Source: an uncultured Bacteroidales bacterium (GTDB taxonomy: Bacteria > Bacteroidota > Bacteroidia > Bacteroidales > Paludibacteraceae). Taken from it: DNA of 12,470 bases. How positions within the stretch are numbered: the first letter of the stretch is position 1; every line of letters starts with the position of its first letter. The stretch spans positions 1-12,470 of the forward strand of contig CALGHE010000129.1 in NCBI GenBank assembly GCA_937915765.1, in the 5' to 3' direction. The notes below the pieces were generated by a model. The model saw only the letters and a program-made list of their open reading frames with translations. It did not search any database and was not told where the DNA came from. Position numbers and translations under genes: made by a program. Positions 6,247 through 12,309 of the stretch are shown piece after piece.

Positions 6247-8568
6247 TCACCTCTCTATCAGCCTGCTGTTAAATATCAGGAACCCGATGTTCAGGCCTGC
6301 GTTCCACCTGTATCTCGTGAAATTATAATTATTGACGAAAACGCTTGCGGTCAGGAAGTCCAGCTGCACGACAAAAGACATTTCATTCACCGCCGACGGG
6401 TCTGCGAACAGATACCCGTCAGAAAAGTAATACAAATCATAAACATTTGTATGAGGCAGGAACAGATAAAACTCATGGCGCAGATGGAGCTGCTCGTTAA
6501 TTCTGAGAATCGGCTTGATTCCCAGCGCCAAATAGGCGTCGGAGCGGAACTCATACTGAAAAGATGTGCGCAGATGGTTCGTAGCCTCGAAAGCCGGTAC
6601 CATAAGCAGGTTTTCGGCGCTATTCGTCCCCAGCTCAAAATTAGAGTACACACCCTCCAGATAAGAGCCAAGCACAAAGTGCTTGGAGCATTTGAAATAA
6701 CGTTCAAACTTAGCAGAAGCCTGCAGCCACTCCTGCTTATCCTTCCGCTCCACATGCTCATAACGCACCGGCAGATAATCCGAATCTATAATAGGCTCAA
6801 CAAAACGGCTCCGTTTATTGGCAGAGATATAATTTAGCGCGACAGATGCGTTTGAGCCACTTATAGAAAACTGCTTGTGAGGCATGGAACGTTCGTCATA
6901 CTTTATCGTATAGACAAACATGTCCCACTTCGACTTGTCCAGTCTGTCCCCATCAACCCAATGAAGGTCGCCTTTGAACTCGTTGAGGATGCGTCCGTAG
7001 CCCATACCCAGCTCCATCTTTCCGGTTTGCAGGAAGGGGAAGCTCAGCTTGAACTTTCCGAACATCTCAGACTGCACGTCGCCCACCCTCTCGTCAGAAT
7101 ATAAAGAGAATAGCGACCTGTTGTTGTAAGAATATCTGTTGACCGTTCCGTAAAGCTTAAAATAGACAGGCAGCCCGAAAGGCAGGTCGCTCTTCATCTG
7201 CAAATGCAAGTTGTTGTAAAAATTCCCGAACTGCCCGTTGGCAAGCACGCTGTAAGAGAAGCTGTGCAAGCCTCTGTACTCTGCGCCGAAGTACAGCTGA
7301 TTATGCATCGAAGAGATATTTCCGCCAAGCCCCAGCACAATATTGTCGTCCATCTTCACATCAAGCACAAGGTCAAAATATCCGGTGGAGCTGTTATAGA
7401 CCGCATGAGGGACAATCTCCTGAAACTTTTTGTCCGACATCAGTTTCATGTATTTGGAAAGGAACTCTTCATAAGAGAACAGTTCGCCCTTATCATGGAA
7501 ATTTCTGGAGATATAACTTCTCTGAGCCGGAGTGACACCGCAAATCTTAATGTCCTTAAACACCAGATTTGGCAGATTAGCTCTGAAGACGCCCCTTTTT
7601 ATCGCCACATAATCAGCAGAGACCTCTCTTTTGACACGTTTTTTTATCTGCTCCAGTCTGCCCACTATCGAGTCGTAACCCATTTGCGAAAGTTGCTCCA
7701 CCATATGAAAATCGAGCAGACCAACGTCCTTGCAGTCAAATGTAAAAAGGAAGCCCCTTTCCTCCGGAATGTCATAGTCCGTCTTGCCCATTATCATGTT
7801 CTCAAGCTGCCCAATAATGTCAGACTCGTTAGGCTTTGACGGATTAGACGAGACATTGCTTCCGATAATCACATCAGGCTTGAAATCCTCCGCCATCACA
7901 TCTTGCGGAAAATTGTTATAGATTCCGCCGTCATGCAGAAGTCTGTCATTAATGGAGATAGGCTTGAAGACAAACGGGAAACTCATAGAAGAGCGCACCG
8001 CATCTCCAAGGTCACCACCTCTGTGCACCACCGTCTCTTTAAGATAGACATCAGAGGCCACACATCTGAAAGGTATAAAAAGGTGGTCAAAATCACCTTC
8101 GCAAAGAGCGGTCGCCTGCGTGAACAGCTTCAGGAAAGCGACATTCATCTGGGTCGGCTCGATAACACTTTTCGGCAGGTGCATATTAAACGTGAAAGAG
8201 TCCGTCACGCTAAGTTTCACATTGATAAATTCGGGAGTCAGGTCATTGCGTTTGAAATAGTAAGTGCGGCTCTCGTCCAGTTTTCCTCGCTGCCACGCAA
8301 GGAACTCGTCGGACTTTATCAGCTCCTCCATCTCGTCTGGAGTATAGCCCATAGCATATAAAGAGCCAATAATCGCGCCCATGGAAGTGCCGGCAATATA
8401 GTCTATCGGCACGCCGTTCTCCTCCAGCGCCCGGATCACACCAATATGCGTGCAGCCTTTCGCCCCTCCTCCGCTAAGCACAACGCCAACCGTCTGGGCA
8501 ACCGCAGCTGTCTGATAAAATAAAGCTAAAGCTAAAAAAGCAACAATACTAATTAGACGCATATTCAA
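6247..8568 (-). CDS. Patatin-like phospholipase fused to POTRA/BamA-type outer-membrane barrel
   Basis: This 773-residue protein starts with a signal peptide (about residues 1-24, likely cut after AVA) and continues directly into a patatin domain. Its catalytic parts are complete: oxyanion loop GGGAKG (33-38), nucleophile elbow GTSMG with S62, and the dyad aspartate in DGG (D213). Patatins are serine lipid acyl hydrolases. From about residue 315 to 395 there is a POTRA-like segment (VFKDIKICGVTPAQRSYI and following). The remaining 370 residues alternate aromatic and polar residues as in a 16-strand BamA/TamA-type barrel. This is the layout of PlpD-like (type Vd) proteins, which place the lipase at or beyond the outer membrane. 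The last strand NIGFLIF is followed by a short charged tail (NSRLIER) instead of ending in an aromatic residue. The start was chosen at the signal peptide; a Met two codons later (8562) is also possible. Confidence 0.92.
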   Translation of the reverse strand: MNMRLISIVAFLALALFYQTAAVAQTVGVVLSGGGAKGCTHIGVIRALEENGVPIDYIAGTSMGAIIGSLYAMGYTPDEMEELIKSDEFLAWQRGKLDESRTYYFKRNDLTPEFINVKLSVTDSFTFNMHLPKSVIEPTQMNVAFLKLFTQATALCEGDFDHLFIPFRCVASDVYLKETVVHRGGDLGDAVRSSMSFPFVFKPISINDRLLHDGGIYNNFPQDVMAEDFKPDVIIGSNVSSNPSKPNESDIIGQLENMIMGKTDYDIPEERGFLFTFDCKDVGLLDFHMVEQLSQMGYDSIVGRLEQIKKRVKREVSADYVAIKRGVFRANLPNLVFKDIKICGVTPAQRSYISRNFHDKGELFSYEEFLSKYMKLMSDKKFQEIVPHAVYNSSTGYFDLVLDVKMDDNIVLGLGGNISSMHNQLYFGAEYRGLHSFSYSVLANGQFGNFYNNLHLQMKSDLPFGLPVYFKLYGTVNRYSYNNRSLFSLYSDERVGDVQSEMFGKFKLSFPFLQTGKMELGMGYGRILNEFKGDLHWVDGDRLDKSKWDMFVYTIKYDERSMPHKQFSISGSNASVALNYISANKRSRFVEPIIDSDYLPVRYEHVERKDKQEWLQASAKFERYFKCSKHFVLGSYLEGVYSNFELGTNSAENLLMVPAFEATNHLRTSFQYEFRSDAYLALGIKPILRINEQLHLRHEFYLFLPHTNVYDLYYFSDGYLFADPSAVNEMSFVVQLDFLTASVFVNNYNFTRYRWNAGLNIGFLIFNSRLIER

Positions 8569-8624
8569 GAAATCCCTAATAATTTGAACGTCAATCCATT
8601 GACTTCAACAACCTTATCACGATG

Positions 8625-8632
8625 CAAAAGTA
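8625..8632 (-). promoter_or_regulatory. -7 promoter box of the patatin gene
   Basis: Minus strand TACTTTTG (8632 to 8625) fits TAnnTTTG and lies 57 bases before the patatin ATG. A clear -33 TTTG at the expected distance is not visible, so this is a moderate call. Confidence 0.5.
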
Positions 8633-8721
8633 GTGAAAAAAAACAACCCATTATATATTTTCTTGCAGTTATTTTAGTCTCTTTAGCCTTAAACTTTGCA
8701 CTTTCGCACTGACAGGGACAA

Positions 8722-8768
8722 CAAAAGCCCCAATGTCCGCAACTCAAGCGCAGACAAAGGGGCTTTGG
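8722..8768 (-). terminator. Rho-independent terminator of htpG
   Basis: The pairs AAAGCCCC (8724-8731) and GGGGCTTT (8759-8766) form an 8-bp GC-rich base stem. It is extended inside by TGTC (8734-8737) with GACA (8753-8756) and CGC (8738-8740) with GCG (8748-8750). Read on the minus strand, the hairpin is followed by TTTTGTTG. It stands 56 bases beyond the htpG stop and about 150 bases before the patatin start, so it separates the two units. Confidence 0.75.
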
Positions 8769-8777
8769 AAAATGTAA

Positions 8778-8796
8778 AAATTACATAACGTAATTT
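8778..8796. repeat. Short inverted repeat after htpG
   Basis: AAATTAC (8778-8784) and GTAATTT (8790-8796) form a perfect 7-bp AT-rich inverted repeat with a 5-base loop. It lies between the htpG stop and the main terminator. It may be a transcript 3'-end stem or a chance palindrome. Confidence 0.4.
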
Positions 8797-8823
8797 ATAG
8801 ATTCAGCCTTTGACAAGGTTAGC

Positions 8824-10875
8824 TTACAGCATGGCAACGCTTCTCTTGACAAAGTCGCTCAAAGCCTCTCCTTTAAGCAAGTTATTAGACAGCAACGCAA
8901 GATCAACGAGCTGCTGCACAGTCTTATTGCTCTTAGCGAACGCCTCGAACACGTCAGACTTAGCCTCACCGTTCTTAGCAAGCTTAGCATCGATGTCCTT
9001 AATTTCGTCTTTGATAGCCTGCGCAAGGTCTTCGTCCTTTTTGTCACCTTTCAAATCCTTGCGTTTAGCTTCCAGCGCAGCAATTTCGTCAGCAATAGGC
9101 TTAACCTTCGCGGCACATTCAGCCTCTTCTTCCGAAAGAATTTTAGCCACAAGCGGATGAGCTGCGTTCACGACAAAGTTGTACGAGTCCGGCATCTCTC
9201 CGTAGAAACTCATCATAGGGTTCTGTCCGTTAGCCGACATCTCCTTCATACGTCTCATAAACTCGTTCTGAGTGATATAAACCGGCAGTTCCGAGCCTTC
9301 GATATTTTCAAAAGTCACAACAAAGCTCTGTTTACCTTCTTTAGGCAGCAATTTTCCGAACACGTCAGAAAGAGCGTTCTGTTGCTCCTGCGAAAGGCTT
9401 ACAGCCTTAGCGTCCGACTTAGGGATAAGTTTCTCCACAATGTCAGAATCGACGCGCACAAAACGTTTCTTACCTTCAGACTTATGCTCCATTCTGCTGA
9501 TGAAATGCACGTCGAGCTGTCCGTCCATCAGAAGCACGTCATATCCTTTAGCCTTTGCAGCCTCAATGTAAGAGTGCTGCTCAACAACGTCCGTGGCGTA
9601 CAGATAAACAAGGTTGCCGTCCTTGTCCTTGTGATTTTCTCCGATAAGCTTTTCATACTCTTCCTGAGTGTAAAATTTATCGTCAACATTTTTAAGCAGA
9701 AGGAACTTGTCTGCCCTTTCCGCAAATTTTTCGTCAGTAAGGACACCATATTCAATAAATATTTTCAGGCTGTCCCACTTGCTTTCAAAGTCGGCGCGCT
9801 GCGTGTTGAAGATCTCCTGCAGACGGTCCGCCACCTTCTTTGTTATATGGCTTGAAATCTTCTTCACATTTCCGTCGCTCTGAAGATAGCTTCTTGACAC
9901 GTTAAGCGGAATGTCCGGAGAGTCAATCACCCCGTGAAGCAGAGTCAGGAACTCAGGCACGATACCCTCAACCGAGTCAGTCACAAAAACCTGATTGCAG
10001 TAAAGCAGAATCTTATTCTTCTGAATTTCAAAATTGTTCTTAATCTTAGGGAAATACAGAATACCGGTCAGATTGAACGGATAATCCACATTCAGGTGAA
10101 TATTGAACAGCGGCTCTTCGCCCATCGGATAAAGTTCGCGGTAGAAGCTCTTGTAGTCTTCATCCTTCAGGTCCGCCGGTTTCTTTGTCCATGCAGGCTG
10201 AGTGTTGTTTATCACGTTGTCTTCTGCAGTTTCCACCTCTTTGCCGTCCTTCCACTCCTTCTTCTTTCCGAAAGCGACAGGGATAGCGAGGAACTTGCAA
10301 TATTTATTAAGCAAAGAGCTTATGCGGGCCTCTTCAAGAAAATCTTTGTTTTCATCATCGATATAAAGGATGATGTCAGTACCGCGGTCGCCCTTCTCCA
10401 CATCTTCGAAAGTATATTCCGGGTCTCCGTTGCAGCTCCATTTAACAGCCTTCGCGCCCTCCTTGAAAGACTTTGTGACGATTTCCACCTTCTTAGAAAC
10501 CATGAAAGAAGAGTAGAATCCCAGACCGAAGTGCCCGATGATAGCGTTAGCGTCATTCTTGTACTTTTCTACAAACTCTTCGGCTCCAGAAAATGCAATC
10601 TGATTGATGTACTTGTCAATCTCCTCCTGAGTCATACCGATGCCTCGGTCCGAAATAGTCAAAGTGCCCTTCTCCTTGTCCAGCTTCACCTGCACTGCCA
10701 AGTCGCCAAGTTCACCCTTAAACTCGCCAACAGACGACAACGTTTTCAGCTTCTGCGTAGCATCAACTGCATTAGACACCAATTCACGAAGAAATATCTC
10801 GTGGTCACTATAAAGGAACTTTTTGATAACGGGAAAGATGTTCGCCGTCGTTACACCTATATTACCTTTTTGCAT
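8824..10875 (-). CDS. htpG: Molecular chaperone HtpG (Hsp90 family)
   Basis: This 683-residue protein is bacterial Hsp90, an ATP-dependent cytoplasmic chaperone dimer. The N-terminal GHKL ATPase carries ELVSN with E31 and N35, D38, the DRGIGMT loop (76-82), and the ATP-lid glycine motif GHFGLGF (114-120). The middle domain contains the arginine-bearing PLNVSRSYLQ segment that contacts the gamma phosphate. The C-terminal dimerisation domain is interrupted by a Lys/Glu/Asp-rich helical stretch (about 582-640) before the final helices ending in DFVKRSVAML. The protein is therefore about 60 residues longer than the Escherichia coli form, a feature I associate with Bacteroidetes HtpG. There is no MEEVD tail, as expected for bacteria. 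It is a single-gene unit with its own terminator and an unusual upstream region. Confidence 0.98.
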   Translation of the reverse strand: MQKGNIGVTTANIFPVIKKFLYSDHEIFLRELVSNAVDATQKLKTLSSVGEFKGELGDLAVQVKLDKEKGTLTISDRGIGMTQEEIDKYINQIAFSGAEEFVEKYKNDANAIIGHFGLGFYSSFMVSKKVEIVTKSFKEGAKAVKWSCNGDPEYTFEDVEKGDRGTDIILYIDDENKDFLEEARISSLLNKYCKFLAIPVAFGKKKEWKDGKEVETAEDNVINNTQPAWTKKPADLKDEDYKSFYRELYPMGEEPLFNIHLNVDYPFNLTGILYFPKIKNNFEIQKNKILLYCNQVFVTDSVEGIVPEFLTLLHGVIDSPDIPLNVSRSYLQSDGNVKKISSHITKKVADRLQEIFNTQRADFESKWDSLKIFIEYGVLTDEKFAERADKFLLLKNVDDKFYTQEEYEKLIGENHKDKDGNLVYLYATDVVEQHSYIEAAKAKGYDVLLMDGQLDVHFISRMEHKSEGKKRFVRVDSDIVEKLIPKSDAKAVSLSQEQQNALSDVFGKLLPKEGKQSFVVTFENIEGSELPVYITQNEFMRRMKEMSANGQNPMMSFYGEMPDSYNFVVNAAHPLVAKILSEEEAECAAKVKPIADEIAALEAKRKDLKGDKKDEDLAQAIKDEIKDIDAKLAKNGEAKSDVFEAFAKSNKTVQQLVDLALLSNNLLKGEALSDFVKRSVAML

Positions 10876-10918
10876 ATTATAAAGTTTTTATTTATTCTAA
10901 AACATCTAATAAACTACA

Positions 10919-10934
10919 ATCAAATGGAGTGCCA
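10919..10934 (-). promoter_or_regulatory. Sigma-54-like promoter candidate for htpG
   Basis: The minus strand reads TGGCAC (10934 to 10929), then TCCAT, then TTGA: TGGCAC-N5-TTGA against the sigma-54 consensus TGGCAC-N5-TTGC. The GG and the second G are in correct register; the conserved final C is A. A start about 12 bases downstream (near 10908) would give a leader of about 30 bases. No good TAnnTTTG box is visible between here and the htpG ATG, which is the reason to consider it. Confidence 0.35.
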
Positions 10935-10944
10935 AACTGAAAAG

Positions 10945-10961
10945 ACTGACAAAAAGTCAGT
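10945..10961. repeat. Inverted repeat ACTGAC-N5-GTCAGT upstream of htpG
   Basis: A perfect 6-bp inverted repeat (10945-10950 and 10956-10961) flanks five A residues, just upstream of the candidate htpG promoter. AAACTGA at 10934-10940 is also complementary to TCAGTTT at 10957-10963, so the half-site occurs three times. This looks like an operator or activator site; the regulator is unknown. Confidence 0.45.
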
Positions 10962-10998
10962 TTCAACCCGTTTCACTCTGCCAGACTCCAAAGGATTC

Positions 10999-11015
10999 AT
11001 GACATAATTTGTCAT
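10999..11015. repeat. Inverted repeat ATGACA-N5-TGTCAT upstream of htpG
   Basis: A perfect 6-bp inverted repeat with a 5-base spacer lies about 38 bases further upstream. It shares the TGAC...GTCA core with the repeat at 10945-10961, although the distance between cores is 7 rather than 5 bases. It lies immediately past the U-run of the small-RNA terminator. Confidence 0.4.
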
Positions 11016-11019
11016 AAAA

Positions 11020-11047
11020 GAAAAAAGGGAAGCCTCACGACCTCCCT
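11020..11047 (-). terminator. Intrinsic terminator with GNRA tetraloop
   Basis: On the minus strand AGGGAGGTC (11047-11039) pairs with GGCTTCCCT (11034-11026), 9 pairs including two G-U, closed by the GNRA-type loop GTGA (11038-11035). It is followed by a T tract broken by one C. It ends transcription coming from the small-RNA unit or the gene at 11210-12028, and insulates htpG. Confidence 0.8.
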
Positions 11048-11146
11048 GTCTCACATAAATATTCACATTATCAAAAACTATATATGGCGATTAAAGAAAA
11101 CCGTTTCTTGATATTCTTCAAAAAATAAGTTCTCTTATTTTTCGCC
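11020..11146 (-). ncRNA. Candidate small RNA with promoter, multistem fold and terminator
   Basis: A promoter at 11149-11179 predicts a start near 11146-11142, and a strong terminator ends at 11020. Between them the RNA can form a closing stem GGCGA (11146-11142) with UCGCC (11090-11086). This encloses a perfect 9-bp hairpin AAAAAUAAG/CUUAUUUUU (11142-11134 with 11129-11121, loop AGAA; base 11142 is shared with the closing stem) and AAGAAA/UUUCUU (11109-11104 with 11099-11094). No convincing ORF lies in it. An alternative long-range stem UAUCAA (11113-11108) with UUGAUA (11074-11069) competes with the last hairpin. I do not recognise a named family. A Bacteroidales 6S-like RNA is one idea, but the short length and lack of a long rod with a central bubble argue against it. 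It could also be a processed 3' UTR of the upstream gene. Confidence 0.5.
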
Positions 11147-11148
11147 TA

Positions 11149-11179
11149 CAAAGTTAAATGCTTTAACATTACGTCACAA
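11149..11179 (-). promoter_or_regulatory. Bacteroidetes-type promoter of the small-RNA unit
   Basis: Minus strand TTG (11179 to 11177), 20 bases, then TAACTTTG (11156 to 11149) matches the TTTG-N19-21-TAnnTTTG pattern except for one base in the -33 box. It lies downstream of the stop at 11210 and points toward htpG, with a terminator before htpG, so it has no coding target. Confidence 0.6.
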
Positions 11180-11209
11180 TCCCTAAAATTAGGTATTTTG
11201 CAAGCAGCT

Positions 11210-12028
11210 CTAAAAATCAGGAAATACAACATTCATTTGAAAATTATTTTTGTGGAGTTCACACCACTTTTTAATTTCCTTTAATTCTTTATCATTTATC
11301 AATTCACAATCATTTGTTATGGTAGGGAAATCCTTGACGAGGTCTTTCAAAATTGTTACTGAATATTTTGATAGATTACAATATATATTGTCATCTACGT
11401 AAGGATCTCCTCCATAAGATCCTATAATAATCCGTTTACTTTCCTTAGTTAGAATAAAAGAGATTAGCAAATCACAAAAATCCCTATTGGCTACGTACTG
11501 AGTTTGTTCCAATAATAAACAAAAATCTTCATTTAATATATCCAAATCAGAGGTTGCTTTTGCTAATAATGACAATCTTTTCAATAAAAAATCTTTGAAC
11601 CCTAAACGAATCAAAGTATTTTCCATACGAATGTTCACAATTTTGTGTTTCCTATATTTTACCTTGTTTTCTTCGTAAATAGCCAACAAATCATCACGAA
11701 AGGTTACATCGTTTAAATTAAAAAAATATGCTATCAGCCAATAATCATAAGTCTTACGTAAATTCTGCAATAATAATTTATTGGATTTTAACGAAAGACT
11801 CACATCCTGCATATTTGAATACAGTTGTTTTGAAACATCACCGATGTTTGATTCCCCTGCAACCAACAAGGAGTCCATGGTATCTTTATCCTTCTCTTGG
11901 CATAAACTATCCGAACACTGACTCATGTGGATTATCAATGAATCTATCTCTTCTGTTATCCTGTTTTCAGAAAATACATTAAGACAACAAAAAAGCATTA
12001 GATAAAGTAACACATTTGTCTTATTCAT
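11210..12028 (-). CDS. AT-rich exported/membrane-anchored protein of unknown function; possible immunity protein
   Basis: This 272-residue protein begins with a hydrophobic signal sequence (MNKTNVLLYLMLFCCLNVFS, cut probably near residue 20). The rest is polar, Leu/Lys/Asp-rich and probably mainly helical, with KYRKHKIVNIRMENTLIRLG and a C-terminal helix ELKEIKKWCELH. I see no enzyme motif. I chose the ATG at 12028, because the reading frame is open up to an ATG at 12193 but those extra 55 residues overlap a different coding remnant and would bury the signal sequence. Base composition is clearly more AT-rich than its neighbours, and codon choice leans to A/T endings, suggesting horizontal acquisition. 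Its place just downstream of a toxin-like C-terminal fragment is typical of an immunity gene. This is inference from position; a stand-alone accessory protein is also possible. Confidence 0.7.
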   Translation of the reverse strand: MNKTNVLLYLMLFCCLNVFSENRITEEIDSLIIHMSQCSDSLCQEKDKDTMDSLLVAGESNIGDVSKQLYSNMQDVSLSLKSNKLLLQNLRKTYDYWLIAYFFNLNDVTFRDDLLAIYEENKVKYRKHKIVNIRMENTLIRLGFKDFLLKRLSLLAKATSDLDILNEDFCLLLEQTQYVANRDFCDLLISFILTKESKRIIIGSYGGDPYVDDNIYCNLSKYSVTILKDLVKDFPTITNDCELINDKELKEIKKWCELHKNNFQMNVVFPDF

Positions 12029-12118
12029 AACATATTTAGAATTATTTTTTATCTCTAACCACAGTTTGCTATGCTTGGCAATGGTCATCAACACATGCGC
12101 CACATCCAAGCTTGCCTC

Positions 12119-12142
12119 CCCTATTGTTTTTGCACAATAGGG
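12119..12142. repeat. Perfect 9-bp hairpin-forming repeat between toxin remnant and downstream gene
   Basis: CCCTATTGT (12119-12127) and ACAATAGGG (12134-12142) are perfect inverted copies around a 6-base loop. Neither strand has a U-run directly after it, so it is not a standard terminator. It sits just beyond the stop of the toxin-like fragment and could be an mRNA processing or recombination scar. Confidence 0.5.
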
Positions 12143-12153
12143 AAAACTAATAA

Positions 12154-12309
12154 CTAAATCAAATTTTGCCCCAATTGGGTTGACACATGCCATTCGATTT
12201 CTACTTTGCCATCTACTGCTTTTATTTGACGTTCAGCCTGATTCAGTATGGCTTTAGCACGATTTCCGTTTATGATTGTGATATTGTCAAGGTCGTTTGA
12301 CTCATCATC
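12154..12309 (-). pseudogene. Start-less C-terminal fragment of a restriction-endonuclease-fold polymorphic toxin
   Basis: One minus-strand frame encodes 51 residues with no ATG, GTG or TTG between the preceding in-frame stop and its first recognisable part. The core reads NQAERQIKAVDGKVEIEWHV (about 23-42), ending STQLGQNLI and a TAG stop. This resembles the C-terminal end of restriction-endonuclease-fold polymorphic toxins (Tox-REase-5-like), where a Gln/Arg-rich helix is followed by a strand with a W-H-V-S type motif. The usual last strand and helix after the Ser-Thr segment are not present, so both ends look truncated. It begins exactly where the PDDEXK_9-type gene ends and overlaps that stop by a few bases in another frame. 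Family assignment rests on memory of the motif only. Confidence 0.5.

Noticed and set aside
7204..7839. Plus-strand open frame (211 codons) opposite the patatin gene
   Set aside because: It is antisense to the POTRA/barrel region; composition is typical of a shadow frame.
8565..8747. Minus-strand 60-codon frame between htpG and patatin
   Set aside because: It overlaps the patatin promoter and start, has no conserved feature, and its frame differs from patatin; probably non-coding.
9934..11007. Long plus-strand open frame (357 codons) opposite htpG
   Set aside because: It is antisense to a certain HtpG gene, its translation is rich in His/Arg/Leu without domain features, and it has no promoter or partner; it is a shadow of biased codon use.
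11020..11146. A CRISPR array, tRNA or riboswitch in the htpG upstream region
   Set aside because: There are no regularly spaced repeats, no cloverleaf, and the terminator lies about 145 bases before htpG with a separate promoter candidate after it, so a cis-acting leader is less likely than an independent RNA.
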